This document shows, piece after piece, positions 49,166 to 59,883 of a stretch of 64,000 nt of DNA. The translations under genes and the position numbers were made by a program. Position 1 is the stretch's first letter, and every line of letters begins with the position of its first letter. The notes beneath the pieces are model-generated. The model made no database searches and was not told the origin of the DNA. It saw nothing but the letters and a program-made list of their open reading frames with translations. This stretch comes from Pseudomonas guangdongensis (GTDB lineage Bacteria; Pseudomonadota; Gammaproteobacteria; Pseudomonadales; Pseudomonadaceae): the NCBI RefSeq assembly GCF_900105885.1, contig NZ_LT629780.1:1-64000 (forward strand), given 5' to 3'.

Positions 49166-52100
49166 ATGGCCTTCACCGATCCCTTCATCCGTCGTCCCGT
49201 GCTGGCCTGCGTGATCAGCCTGCTGATCGTCCTGCTCGGCCTGCAGGCGTTCGGCAAGCTGGTCGTGCGCCAGTACCCGCAGATGGAAAACGCCCTGATC
49301 ACCGTCACCACCGCCTACCCCGGCGCCAACGCGGAAACCATCCAGGGCTACATCACCCAGCCGCTGCAGCAGAGCCTGGCCAGCGCCGAGGGCATCGACT
49401 ACATGACCTCGGTGAGCCGGCAGAACGTCTCGGTGATCTCCATCCATGCGCGCCTGGGCACCGACAGCGACCGCCTGTTCACCGAGCTGCTGGCCAAGGC
49501 CAGCGAGGTCAAGAACCGCCTGCCGCAGCAGGCCGAGGACCCGGTGCTGAGCAAGGAGGCGGCGGACTCCACCGCCCTGATGTACCTGAGCTTCTACAGC
49601 GAGGAACTGTCCAACCCGCAGATCACCGACTACCTGTCGCGGGTCGTCCAGCCCAAGCTGGCGACCCTGCCGGGCATGGCCGAGGCCGAAATCCTCGGCA
49701 ACCAGGTGTTCGCCATGCGCCTGTGGCTCGACCCGCTCAAGCTGGCCGCCTACGGCGTGGATGCTGCCGACGTCAACCGTGCGGTGCGCGCCTACAACTA
49801 CCTGTCCGCCGCCGGGGAAACCAAGGGCGAGTACGTGGTCACCAGCCTCAGCGCCAGCACCGACCTCAAGTCGCCCGAGGACTTCGCCGCCATCCCGGTG
49901 AAGATCGCCGGCGGCAGCCGGGTGCTGCTCGGCGACGTGGCGCGAGTCGAGATGGGCGCGGAAAGCTACGACTCGCTCAGCTCCTTCGACGGCGTGCCCT
50001 CGGTGTACATCGCCATCAAGGGCACTCCCAGCGCCAACCCGCTGGACGTCATCGCCGAGGTGCGCGGCCTGCTGCCCGAGCTGGAGGCCCAGCTGCCGCC
50101 CAACCTCGAAGCCTCCATCGCCTACGATGCGACCCGCTTCATCCAGGCCTCCATCGACGAGGTGCTCAAGACCCTCGGCGAGGCCATCCTGATCGTCATC
50201 GTGGTGGTGTTCCTGTTCCTCGGCGCCTTGCGCTCGGTGCTGATCCCGGTGGTGACCATCCCGCTGTCGATGATCGGCGTGCTGTTCTTCATGCAGCTGA
50301 TGGGCTACTCGATCAACCTGCTGACCCTGCTGGCCATGGTGCTGGCCATCGGTCTGGTGGTCGACGACGCCATCGTCGTGGTGGAGAACATCCACCGCCA
50401 CATCGAGAAAGGCCGCACGCCGCTGGACGCCGCCATCGAGGGCGCCCGCGAGATCGCCGTGCCGGTGGTGTCGATGACCCTGACCCTGGCCGCGGTGTAC
50501 GCGCCGATCGGCTTCCTCGAAGGCCTGACCGGCGCGCTGTTCAAGGAGTTCGCCTTCACCCTGGCCGGCGCGGTGGTGATCTCCGGGATCGTCGCGCTGA
50601 CCCTGTCGCCGATGATGTGCGCGCACCTGCTGCGCCACGAGGAGAACCCCGGCGGCTTCGCCCAGCGCATCGACCGGCTGTTCGAGCGGCTCAAGCAGCG
50701 CTACCTGCATACCCTGCGCGCCAGCCTGGACACCCGTCCGGTCACCGTGACCTTCGCCGTGCTGGTGCTGCTGCTGATCCCGGCGCTGCTCGCCTTCACC
50801 CAGCGCGAACTGGCCCCGGACGAGGACCAGGGCATCGTGTTCATGCTCAGCAGCGTGCCGCAACCCAACAACCTCGACTACCTGAACAGCCAGACCGCGC
50901 CTTTCGTGGAGATCTTCCGCAGCTTCCCCGAGTACTACTCCTCGTTCCAGATCAACGGCTTCAGCGGCGTGCAGTCGGGGATCGGCGGCATGCTGCTCAA
51001 GCCCTGGGACGAGCGCGAGCGCACCCAGATGGAGCTGCTGCCGCAGGTCCAGGCCCGCCTGGCGCAGATCCCCGGCATCGAGGTGTTCGCCTTCAACCTG
51101 CCGTCGCTGCCGGGCACCGGCGAAGGCCTGCCGTTCCAGTTCGTGATCAACACGCCGAACGACTACGAGTCGCTGCTGCAGCTCGCCGAGCGAGTCAAGC
51201 AGCGCGCCATGGACTCGGGCAAGTTCGCCTTCCTCGACATCGACCTGGCCTTCGACAAGCCCGAGCTGCTGATCGACATCGACCGCGCCAAGGCGGCGCA
51301 GCTGGGCGTGTCCATGGAGGACATCGGCCTGACCCTGGCGACCCTGCTCGGCGAGGGCGAGATCAACCGCTTCACCCTCGACGGGCGCAGCTACAAGGTG
51401 ATCGCCCAGGTCGAGCGCGCCTACCGCGACAACCCCGGCTGGCTGGACAGCTACTACGTGCGCAGCGCCAGCGGCGAGCTGCTGCCGCTGTCCACCCTGG
51501 TCAGCGTCGGCGAGCGGGCCCGGCCGACCCAGCTCAACCAGTTCCAGCAGCTCAACGCGGTGGTCATCCAGGGCGTGCCGCTGGTCAGCATGGGCGAGGC
51601 CATCGACACCGTGCGCGGCATCGCCGAGGCCGAGGCGCCGCGCGGCTTCGCCTTCGACCACGCCGGTGCGGCGCGCCAGTTCGTCCAGGAAGGCAACGCC
51701 CTGTACCTGACCTTCGCCCTCGCGCTGGCAATCATCTTTCTGGTGCTGGCCGCGCAGTTCGAGAGCTTCCGCGATCCGCTGGTGATCCTGCTGAGCGTGC
51801 CGCTATCGATCTGCGGCGCGCTGCTGCCGCTGTTCCTCGGCCTGTCGAGCCTGAACATCTACACCCAGGTCGGCCTGGTGACGCTGATCGGCCTGATCAG
51901 CAAGCACGGCATCCTGATCGTCGAGTTCGCCAACCAGCTGCGCCGCGAGCGGGGTCTGGACCGGCGCAGCGCGGTCGAGCAGGCCGCGGCGATCCGCCTG
52001 CGCCCGGTACTGATGACCACCGCCGCGATGGTCTTCGGCATGCTGCCGCTGATCCTGGCCAGCGGCGCCGGGGCGCAGAGCCGCTTCGACATCGGCCTGG

Positions 52101-52201
52101 TGATCGCCACCGGCATGGCGGTCGGCACCCTGTTCACCCTGTTCGTGCTGCCGGCCATGTACACCCTGCTCGCCCACCCGGACGCGCCGCAGCGCGCCTG
52201 A
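49166..52201 (+). CDS. mexW: RND multidrug efflux transporter (MexW-like)
   Basis: Inner-membrane drug/proton antiporter of 1011 residues with 12 transmembrane helices and two large periplasmic loops. Proton-relay aspartates are in TM4 (GLVVDDAIVVVENIHR, about 401-416); the N terminus (FTDPFIRRPVLACVISLLIV) is typical of the HAE1 branch, and GLISKHGILIVEFANQLR is the TM10 region. It is an operon partner of the adaptor. Family members export several antibiotics and dyes; substrates cannot be assigned from the sequence. Confidence 0.92.
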   Translation: MAFTDPFIRRPVLACVISLLIVLLGLQAFGKLVVRQYPQMENALITVTTAYPGANAETIQGYITQPLQQSLASAEGIDYMTSVSRQNVSVISIHARLGTDSDRLFTELLAKASEVKNRLPQQAEDPVLSKEAADSTALMYLSFYSEELSNPQITDYLSRVVQPKLATLPGMAEAEILGNQVFAMRLWLDPLKLAAYGVDAADVNRAVRAYNYLSAAGETKGEYVVTSLSASTDLKSPEDFAAIPVKIAGGSRVLLGDVARVEMGAESYDSLSSFDGVPSVYIAIKGTPSANPLDVIAEVRGLLPELEAQLPPNLEASIAYDATRFIQASIDEVLKTLGEAILIVIVVVFLFLGALRSVLIPVVTIPLSMIGVLFFMQLMGYSINLLTLLAMVLAIGLVVDDAIVVVENIHRHIEKGRTPLDAAIEGAREIAVPVVSMTLTLAAVYAPIGFLEGLTGALFKEFAFTLAGAVVISGIVALTLSPMMCAHLLRHEENPGGFAQRIDRLFERLKQRYLHTLRASLDTRPVTVTFAVLVLLLIPALLAFTQRELAPDEDQGIVFMLSSVPQPNNLDYLNSQTAPFVEIFRSFPEYYSSFQINGFSGVQSGIGGMLLKPWDERERTQMELLPQVQARLAQIPGIEVFAFNLPSLPGTGEGLPFQFVINTPNDYESLLQLAERVKQRAMDSGKFAFLDIDLAFDKPELLIDIDRAKAAQLGVSMEDIGLTLATLLGEGEINRFTLDGRSYKVIAQVERAYRDNPGWLDSYYVRSASGELLPLSTLVSVGERARPTQLNQFQQLNAVVIQGVPLVSMGEAIDTVRGIAEAEAPRGFAFDHAGAARQFVQEGNALYLTFALALAIIFLVLAAQFESFRDPLVILLSVPLSICGALLPLFLGLSSLNIYTQVGLVTLIGLISKHGILIVEFANQLRRERGLDRRSAVEQAAAIRLRPVLMTTAAMVFGMLPLILASGAGAQSRFDIGLVIATGMAVGTLFTLFVLPAMYTLLAHPDAPQRA

Positions 52202-52205
52202 AACG

Positions 52206-52240
52206 CCAGGGGCCGCCGGGACTGCCCCGGCGGCCTCTGG
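52206..52240. terminator. GC hairpin between convergent mexW and small membrane protein gene
   Basis: CCAGGGGCCGCCGGG / CCCCGGCGGCCTCTGG forms a near-perfect 15-bp stem with a 4-nt loop. No T run is present on either side. Confidence 0.5.
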
Positions 52241-52256
52241 CTGCGCGATCAACGGC

Positions 52257-52469
52257 TCAGCCGCTCATCCCCCGCGTCACGCCCAGCAGCATCAGCAGCG
52301 CGGCGGGATCGAGGCAACCGGCCGACCCGCGAGGCGTCGCCGGGGCATGGGCGGCGCCGTCGATGCCGACGATCACCTGCGGCCGCGGCTCCTGCCAGGC
52401 GGATGCGGCCAGATACAGCACACTCACCGCCAGGGACAGGAACAGCACCCGCACGAATTGTCGTTGCAT
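52257..52469 (-). CDS. Small membrane-anchored hypothetical protein
   Basis: 70 residues: basic start (MQRQFVR), one hydrophobic helix (about 7-24, VLFLSLAVSVLYLAASA), then a short periplasmic tail containing one cysteine (GSAGCLDPAALL). GGAG lies 8 nt before the ATG, and it starts 5 bp after the kinase stop, so it belongs to the methyltransferase-inaA unit. No family recognised. Confidence 0.65.
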   Translation of the reverse strand: MQRQFVRVLFLSLAVSVLYLAASAWQEPRPQVIVGIDGAAHAPATPRGSAGCLDPAALLMLLGVTRGMSG

Positions 52470-52474
52470 GACCT

Positions 52475-53170
52475 TCACTCCTCGATGGCGTGGCCGCAGG
52501 CCTGGCGATAACCGCTGGCCAGACTCCGCCACTCGGCCTCGCCCCACCACGCATGGCGGCGCAACTGGCGCAGATCGTGGCGGGCGGCGCGACGGGAAGT
52601 CAGGCGACGGCGACTTTTTTCTAGGTCTAGCAGCGCCAGCTCGACCCGTCCATGCGGGCTGACGCGGAGGAAGATGTGCTTGGGGTACAGGCAGCCGTGC
52701 TGCCAGCGCGCCGCGTGCAGACGCGCCAGCAACTGTCCCAGTTGCTGGAAGATCCGCGCGCGCAGCGCGGCGTCCCAGCCATGCTGCATGCCGTGGGCGT
52801 AGATCGCCTCCAGGCTGTCGAAGCCGTTCAGCGCCTCGGTGACCAGCAGCGCCTGCAGCTGCCCCGCCTGACGGCGGGTGCCGCAGTACAGCAGGCGCGG
52901 CACGCGGATGCCCAGCGCGGCGAAGGCCTGCAGGGCGCGCCGCTCGCGCAGCACGGTCGGCTCGCCCAGCGGGTGGCGCCAGTCGCGGTAGCAGTGATCG
53001 ACCTGCTGTTTGCGGTACAGCAGGCGGCCGTCGCCGGTGCGCACGCGCTGCACGCCGCTGATCCCGCCGCGCCGCGCATTGGGTTCCTCCACCCACTCGC
53101 CGGGAGTGCTCAACCACTGCTCGAAGGCTTCGCCGGCGGGCAGTTCGAGAAGCTGTATCAGGCTGCTCAT
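52475..53170 (-). CDS. InaA-family lipopolysaccharide kinase-like protein
   Basis: 231-residue protein-kinase-fold protein related to InaA/WaaP-type LPS heptose kinases. Visible features: LLYRKQQ (the nucleotide-binding Lys region), QLGQLLARLHAARWQHGCL with HGCLYPKHIFL (catalytic loop, Asp replaced), and LLDLEKSRRR (the metal-binding DLE). In Pseudomonas the gene is a ColR target (inaA/warA) implicated in LPS modification. It starts 3 bp after the methyltransferase stop. Confidence 0.88.
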   Translation of the reverse strand: MSSLIQLLELPAGEAFEQWLSTPGEWVEEPNARRGGISGVQRVRTGDGRLLYRKQQVDHCYRDWRHPLGEPTVLRERRALQAFAALGIRVPRLLYCGTRRQAGQLQALLVTEALNGFDSLEAIYAHGMQHGWDAALRARIFQQLGQLLARLHAARWQHGCLYPKHIFLRVSPHGRVELALLDLEKSRRRLTSRRAARHDLRQLRRHAWWGEAEWRSLASGYRQACGHAIEE

Positions 53171-53173
53171 GAC

Positions 53174-53854
53174 TCAGACCTTGCGCAGCACGTAGACCCG
53201 CCACATGGCGTAGCCGGGCAGAAAGTCGTAGTGGGCGTCGATGCGGAAACCGGCGGCGCGGAACTCCGCCTCGATCTGCGCGCGCGGCACCACGAAGCGG
53301 TTCTGGTAGCTGCCGACCTTGCCCTCGGCCTGGCGCCGGCGTTCGAGACGGCGACGTTTCCAGGCCTTGAAGTTGCCGTCCACCCACAGCGAGAGGATCA
53401 CGCTGTCGCGGCTCACCCGGTGGAACTCCTCCAGCAGCACCCGGCGGTCGGCGGCCTCGCCGATGTGGTGCAGCAGGCGCATGCAGAAGATGCTGTCCAC
53501 CGCGTTGTCGGGCAGTTCGATGGCAAACGCCGAGGTCTGCAGCGGCTTGACCCGCCGGACCACCTCGGCCGGCTGCACGCTGCAGGCCACGTCCAGCATG
53601 TGCGCCGAGTTGTCGGCACCGACGATCACCCGGTTGGCCTTCTCCGCCAGCAACGGCCAGAAGCGCCCGGCGCCGCAGGGCAGATCGAGCACCAGCCCCG
53701 GCTCGCCAGCGCGGGCCAGCGCCTTGCGCGCCAGCTGCAGGTCGCGACGGTGCGACAGGCGCCGCGCCAGGCCGTCCTGGTGCTTCTCGAAGTATTGCCG
53801 GGCGTGTTCGGCATCGTACTTGCGGGAAAATTCGAGTTCGACGGGCTGGGACAT
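53174..53854 (-). CDS. SAM-dependent methyltransferase (WarB/Orf222-like)
   Basis: Class I methyltransferase of 226 residues. Motif I is LVLDLPCGAGRFWPLLAEK (about 52-70), followed by IVGADNSAHMLDVAC and IFCMRLLHHIGEAADR (motif IV). The start at 53854 (MSQPVELEFSRKYDAEHARQ) has GGAAG 7 nt upstream; an in-frame ATG at 53878 is less likely. It forms an operon with the inaA-type gene downstream of colRS, and a ColR box lies in its upstream gap. The Pseudomonas homologue is linked to LPS modification; the substrate is unproven. Confidence 0.88.
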   Translation of the reverse strand: MSQPVELEFSRKYDAEHARQYFEKHQDGLARRLSHRRDLQLARKALARAGEPGLVLDLPCGAGRFWPLLAEKANRVIVGADNSAHMLDVACSVQPAEVVRRVKPLQTSAFAIELPDNAVDSIFCMRLLHHIGEAADRRVLLEEFHRVSRDSVILSLWVDGNFKAWKRRRLERRRQAEGKVGSYQNRFVVPRAQIEAEFRAAGFRIDAHYDFLPGYAMWRVYVLRKV

Positions 53855-53924
53855 GGCGCAGCTTCCAAGGCTGGACAATGTCTGCAGAGTGCCGCCTACG
53901 CCGTCACACGCCCGTCAAGCCGGC

Positions 53925-53940
53925 GTGAAAAAAACGTCAA
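53925..53940 (-). promoter_or_regulatory. ColR-binding box
   Basis: On the minus strand TTGACGTTTTTTTCAC matches, at every defined position, the ColR consensus as I recall it (YYNASNNYTTTTTCAC, from P. putida work). It lies 71 bp upstream of the methyltransferase ATG, directly after colS. Confidence 0.7.
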
Positions 53941-53945
53941 ATCCG

Positions 53946-55211
53946 TCACAGGCGCACGCTGAACCGGCAGCCATGGGGCTCCACCGCGCGCAGCTCGATG
54001 CACCAGCCTTCGTGGACACAGATCCGCTGCACCAGCGACAGCCCCAGGCCCAGCCCGTCGCCGCGCTCGCCATGGCCGCGCACGAAGGGCTGGAACACCG
54101 CCTCGCGCATCGCCGGGGGAATCCCCGCGCCGCTGTCCTCGACGCTAAAGCCACCGGCCTCCAGCTGCAGACGGATGCTGCCGCTGTCGGTGTAGTGCCA
54201 GGCGTTGCGCAGCAGGTTGCCCAGCACCGCACGCAGGAAGGTGGCGTTGTAGCGCCGGCCGTCGTCGGCCAGCGGCCGGTAGTCGAGGCGCAGGCCCTTG
54301 GCCTCGACCGGCTCGCGCCAGTGCGCCACCAGCTCGTCGGCGACCTGGCGCAGGCTCGCCTGCGGCGCCGCCGGAGCCTCGGCGGACTGCTCGCGGGCCA
54401 GTTGCAGGAAGGTCTGCACCAGCTCGCGCATTTCCTCGCTGGCCCGCGCGATGCGCTCCACCTGACGACGCGCGCGCGGCTCCAGCGCCGGGTTCTCCAG
54501 CAGCAGCTCGCAGGAGCCGGCCAGCACCATCAGCGGCGTGCGCAGCTCGTGGCTGACGTCGCTGGTGAACAGCTGCTCGCGGGTCAGCGCCTGGCGCAGC
54601 TGGCTGAGTGCCTCGTCGAAGGCCGCCGCCAGCTCGCCCACCTCGTCGCGCACGTAGTCCGGCGCCAGCGGCGGCGCCACCGCCAGCAACTGGTCGCGGT
54701 GGCGCACCTGGCGCGCCAGGCGCACCACCGGCGCCATCACCCGCCGTGCCAGCAGCCAGCCGAGCAGCGCGGCGAGCAGCACGCTGAGCAGGAAGCCGAC
54801 CAGCACCACCACGTACATCAGCTGCTCGCGCCGCTCGAAGTCGCTCTGGTCCTGCAGCAGCACGTACTCGCGACCGTCGACCCGGCGCAGCATGGCGTGG
54901 AAGGCGCCCTCGCCGCGGAACACCTCCTGAAAGCCCTCCTCCAGCCCGCGCAGGTCGGCCGGCAGGGCGAACTCGTCGGGACCGTCGGTGAAATAGAACA
55001 GCTGGTCGGGACGCGGCTGGGCGCGCCACTCGTCCATGGTTTCCATCTTCAGCAGGCGGTCGAGATCGCGGCCGAGCTGGGCGGACAGCAGGCGCTCCTC
55101 GATCATGTGCACCACCAGCACGGTGCCCACCGCGAAGGCCCCGGCCACCAGCAGGCTCATCAGCGCGAAGGCGATGACGATGCGCTGCGCCAGGCTCGAC
55201 TTAAAGCGCAT
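53946..55211 (-). CDS. colS: Sensor histidine kinase ColS
   Basis: 421-residue membrane sensor kinase. TM1 is about 12-35; the periplasmic domain spans about 36-131; TM2 is about 132-153; HAMP, HisKA (His221, SDVSHELRTPL) and HATPase_c (GNLLRNAWHYTDSG; GDGLGLGLSLVQRI) follow. Residues described as metal ligands in P. putida ColS are all present: His35, Glu38, Glu96, His105 and the E126-x2-E129 motif (ERRE), so sensing of excess zinc or iron(III) is expected. It overlaps colR by 11 nt. Confidence 0.92.
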   Translation of the reverse strand: MRFKSSLAQRIVIAFALMSLLVAGAFAVGTVLVVHMIEERLLSAQLGRDLDRLLKMETMDEWRAQPRPDQLFYFTDGPDEFALPADLRGLEEGFQEVFRGEGAFHAMLRRVDGREYVLLQDQSDFERREQLMYVVVLVGFLLSVLLAALLGWLLARRVMAPVVRLARQVRHRDQLLAVAPPLAPDYVRDEVGELAAAFDEALSQLRQALTREQLFTSDVSHELRTPLMVLAGSCELLLENPALEPRARRQVERIARASEEMRELVQTFLQLAREQSAEAPAAPQASLRQVADELVAHWREPVEAKGLRLDYRPLADDGRRYNATFLRAVLGNLLRNAWHYTDSGSIRLQLEAGGFSVEDSGAGIPPAMREAVFQPFVRGHGERGDGLGLGLSLVQRICVHEGWCIELRAVEPHGCRFSVRL

Positions 55212-55881
55212 GGTCGTCCGCCAGGCGATAGCCGACGCCGTGCACGGTATGCAGCAGCGGGGTCGGGAAGGGTTTGTCGATGGTCTGGCGCAGCTGGTGG
55301 ATGTGGCTGCGCAGGCTGTCGCTGTCCGGACAGTCGTCGCCCCACAGCGCCTCTTCCAGCGCCTCGCGGCGCAGCACGTGGGGGCTGCGCTGCATCAGCA
55401 GGGCGAGCAGCTTGAGGCCCAGCGGGTTGAGCTTGAGACGCTGCCCGGCGCGACTGACCTCCAGGGTGTCGAGATCGTAGCTGAGATCGGCGACCTGCAG
55501 CAGCCGGCGCACGCCGCCCTGGCTGCGGCGCAGCACCGCCTCGATGCGCGCGGCCAGTTCGGACAGCGCGAAGGGCTTGAGCAGATAGTCGTCGGCGCCG
55601 GCGTTGAAGCCCTGCAGGCGGTCGTCGAGCTGGTCGCGGGCGGTGAGCATGATCACCGGCACGCTGCTGCGCGCCTCCTCGCGCAGGCGCCGGCACAGGC
55701 TGTAGCCATCCAGGCCGGGGAGCATGACGTCGAGGACGATCAGGTCGTAATGGTTGCCCACCGCCAGGTGCAGCCCGGACAGGCCGTCCTGGGCACAGTC
55801 GACGCTGTAGCCCTTGAGTTCCAGATAGTCGGCCAGGTTGGCCAGGATGTCGCGGTTGTCTTCGACCAGCAGGATTCGCAT
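55201..55881 (-). CDS. colR: Response regulator ColR
   Basis: OmpR/PhoB-type regulator, 226 residues: receiver (phosphoacceptor D51 in IVLDVMLPGLDGYSLC; Lys in DDYLLKPFA) and winged helix (REALEEALWGDDCPDSDSLR; TVHGVGYRLADD). The context — colS, methyltransferase and inaA-type kinase downstream, groESL upstream — matches colR of Pseudomonas, which protects membrane integrity under metal and phenol stress. The 178-bp gap upstream includes the groEL terminator. Confidence 0.92.
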   Translation of the reverse strand: MRILLVEDNRDILANLADYLELKGYSVDCAQDGLSGLHLAVGNHYDLIVLDVMLPGLDGYSLCRRLREEARSSVPVIMLTARDQLDDRLQGFNAGADDYLLKPFALSELAARIEAVLRRSQGGVRRLLQVADLSYDLDTLEVSRAGQRLKLNPLGLKLLALLMQRSPHVLRREALEEALWGDDCPDSDSLRSHIHQLRQTIDKPFPTPLLHTVHGVGYRLADDHAL

Positions 55882-55994
55882 GCAGTCATCTCCGGCGGGA
55901 ATCGGGGGGCGGCGCGCGAACGCCGGCGGCGTCGCACCTTACCCGAGCCGGCGCGCCGGCGACAGCCCCGCCCGAGGCGGCGAAGCGAGCGGGC

Positions 55995-56031
55995 AAAAGA
56001 AAACCCCGGGCCTTGCGGCACCGGGGTTTTC
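55995..56031 (-). terminator. Terminator after groEL
   Basis: On the minus strand GAAAACCCCGG / CCGGGGTTTTC forms an 11-bp stem (11-nt loop) with TTTT following. It ends the groESL transcript. Confidence 0.85.
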
Positions 56032-56059
56032 GGTCAGGCTAGGGAGCCGGACGGCTGGA

Positions 56060-57724
<1,665 letters not shown>

Positions 57725-57753
57725 TCAGGAAATGCGCGAAAAGCGGCGGGAAA

Positions 57754-58047
57754 TCAGTCTTCCAGGACGGCGAGGATTTCGCTCTCGCCCATCACCAGCA
57801 GGTCTTCGCCGTCGACCTTGACGGTGTTGCTGCCCGAATAGGGGCCGAACACCACCTTGTCGCCGACCTTCACAGCCAGCGGGCGCACTTCGCCGTTGTC
57901 CAGAACGCGACCGGCGCCGACAGCGACGACTTCACCGCGATTCGGCTTCTCGGCAGCGGAACCCGGCAGGACGATGCCGCCTGCGGTCTTGGTTTCTTCT
58001 TCGCTGCGACGAATCACGACGCGGTCATGCAGAGGACGAAGCTTCAT
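57754..58047 (-). CDS. groS: Co-chaperonin GroES (10 kDa)
   Basis: Heptameric lid of GroEL, 97 residues: [20 protein letters not shown] start, mobile loop [14 protein letters not shown] (about 19-32), and [19 protein letters not shown] at the C terminus. AGGAGAG precedes the ATG. It is first of the groESL operon, transcribed from a sigma-32 promoter about 150 bp upstream. Confidence 0.98.
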   Translation of the reverse strand: MKLRPLHDRVVIRRSEEETKTAGGIVLPGSAAEKPNRGEVVAVGAGRVLDNGEVRPLAVKVGDKVVFGPYSGSNTVKVDGEDLLVMGESEILAVLED

Positions 58048-58192
58048 TGTCGATCTCTCCTAACAGGTTGTTTCCAGCGACCGGTGATGCTCACCGGCGG
58101 GTTGGCAGAGTCCGGCGGGGCCGGAAGCGACGTGCCGGGCACGTCGCGAAAGTCGGGGCAGGATGGCCGGGCCAGCCTGCGCTGAACATCCA

Positions 58193-58220
58193 GATGGGGG
58201 CCAGCCAGGGCATTTCAAGG
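58193..58220 (-). promoter_or_regulatory. Sigma-32 heat-shock promoter for groESL
   Basis: On the minus strand CTTGAAA (-35), 13-bp spacer, CCCCATCT (-10). It matches the sigma-32 (RpoH) consensus CTTGAAA-N13-15-CCCCATNT at every position. No CIRCE element was seen. The leader to the groES ATG is about 140 nt. Confidence 0.9.
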
Positions 58221-58237
58221 GCGGGGCGAAAAATTTT

Positions 58238-58711
58238 TCAGTCGTCGCGACGTTCCCACTCGCCCTCGATGATCTGCGGGCGCGGACGCTCGCTGCCGCC
58301 CGGCGCCGCCCGCGGGCCGGCAGCGGGGCCGCCGGGCGGCACGGACGACGACGGGCCGGAGCGCGGCACCGCCCGGCTCAGCCGCGCACGCAGCAGGCGG
58401 CGGGTCACCGGCAGCAGACAGAGCAGGCCGACGACGTCGCTGATGAAACCGGGCAACAGCAGCAACAGACCGGCGAAGGCCAGCAGCAGGCCATCGAGCA
58501 TTTCCTGCTCCGGCGCCTCGCCGCTGAGCAGCCTGGCGCGCGCGCGCCAGGCGGTGGCCGGGCCGGCAATGCGCAGCAGGAAGCCGCCGGCCAGCACCCC
58601 GGCGAAGATCAGCAGCAGCGTGGCGAGAACCCCGATACTGCTGCCGACCTTGATCAGCAGCGCCAGTTCGAGCAGCGGGAACAGGATGAAAACGAACAGC
58701 AGTACACGCAT
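58238..58711 (-). CDS. fxsA: FxsA family inner-membrane protein
   Basis: 157-residue membrane protein of the FxsA family: MRVLLFVFILFPLLELALLI start, further hydrophobic segments (about 24-48 and 77-108, including LLLAFAGLLLLLPGFISDVV) and a Pro/Ser-rich cytoplasmic tail. In E. coli FxsA overproduction eases F-exclusion of phage T7. I chose the ATG at 58711; a reading nine residues longer lacks support. It lies upstream of groES in the same direction, and its end abuts the sigma-32 promoter. Confidence 0.88.
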   Translation of the reverse strand: MRVLLFVFILFPLLELALLIKVGSSIGVLATLLLIFAGVLAGGFLLRIAGPATAWRARARLLSGEAPEQEMLDGLLLAFAGLLLLLPGFISDVVGLLCLLPVTRRLLRARLSRAVPRSGPSSSVPPGGPAAGPRAAPGGSERPRPQIIEGEWERRDD

Positions 58712-59006
58712 CGCGAGACTTTTCCTTGGGGCGCGCAAGGCCCTGACAAGAGGTTAGATGGCGTCATCTTGCCGGCAATTCAACCACAGGCTCCACCATC
58801 CGTCGCCCGCGGCAGCGCGGGGCGATACGCTGTGGACTGCAAGCGGGTATTCCGCAACGCAAAATTCTCGTGCATGCTGCAGCGCAAGACGCTCTCCACC
58901 TGACACCTCGCACAGAATCCGTCGCAACGGACAGGCACCCAGCACAACCGGCTGCGGCGCCGTCGAAGGGGTCGACATCCGTCTCAAGAGCCTTGGAGCA
59001 TTTCCC

Positions 59007-59765
59007 ATGCAAGTCAAAGACAAAGTCATCATCATCACCGGCGGCGGCCAGGGTCTGGGCCGCGCCATGGCCGAATACCTGGCGGCGCGCGGCGCACGCC
59101 TGGCCCTGGTCGACCTCAACCCGGAGAAGCTCGACCAGGCGGTCGGCGCCTGCATCGCGCACGGCGTCGAGGCGCGCGCCTACGTGTGCAACGTCGCCGA
59201 CGAGGCACAGGTCGAGCAGATGGTCGCCCAGGTCGCCAGCGACTTCGGCGCGCTCCATGGTCTGGTCAACAACGCCGGCATCCTGCGCGACGGCATGCTG
59301 CTCAAGGTCAAGGACGGCGTGGTCCAGAAACTGTCGCTGGCCCAGTGGCAGTCGGTGATCGACGTCAACCTGACCGGGGTGTTCCTCTGCACCCGCGAGG
59401 TCGCGGCGAAGATGCTCGAACTCAAGTGCGAGGGCGCCATCGTCAACATCTCCTCGGTGTCGCGCGCCGGCAACATGGGCCAGAGCAACTACTCGGCGGC
59501 CAAGGCCGGGATCGCCTCGCTGACCGTGGTCTGGGCCAAGGAGCTGGCGCGCTACGGCATCCGCGTCGGCGCCGTCGCCCCCGGCTTCATCGGCACCGAG
59601 ATGGTCGCCAGCATGAAGCCCGAAGCCCTGGAGCGCATGACCTCGGCCATCCCGCTGCGCCGCCTCGGCACGCCGGAAGAGATCGCCCAGGCGGTCACCT
59701 TCATCTTCGAGAGCGACTACTTCACCGGCCGCGTGCTGGAGATGGACGGCGGCATCCGCCTGTAA
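59007..59765 (+). CDS. FabG-like short-chain dehydrogenase
   Basis: SDR of 252 residues: TGGGQGLGRAMAEYL (about 11-25), NNAGILRDGML, catalytic Ser in NISSVSRAG and Y-x3-K in NYSAAKAG (about 165-172), ending MDGGIRL. The pattern resembles 3-oxoacyl-ACP reductase (FabG) paralogues. GGAG lies 8 nt before the ATG. It is monocistronic, in a 268-bp upstream gap from fxsA in which I see no other gene and no clear promoter. The substrate is unassigned. Confidence 0.9.
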   Translation: MQVKDKVIIITGGGQGLGRAMAEYLAARGARLALVDLNPEKLDQAVGACIAHGVEARAYVCNVADEAQVEQMVAQVASDFGALHGLVNNAGILRDGMLLKVKDGVVQKLSLAQWQSVIDVNLTGVFLCTREVAAKMLELKCEGAIVNISSVSRAGNMGQSNYSAAKAGIASLTVVWAKELARYGIRVGAVAPGFIGTEMVASMKPEALERMTSAIPLRRLGTPEEIAQAVTFIFESDYFTGRVLEMDGGIRL

Positions 59766-59883
59766 CACCCGGCAGTTCCATCGCCCTTCTGCAACGCAGC
59801 AGCGGAGCGATGGGACTACCCCTTACCGCCATACCGCACCGCAAAAAATACCCGCCAAACGACGCCAGAATCCTCCACTCCGC

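Noticed and set aside
49112..51661. Very long open frame (849 codons) on the minus strand opposite mexW
   Set aside because: Mirror of the GC-rich RND gene; low-complexity His/Gln/Arg-rich product, no motifs, no ribosome-binding site.
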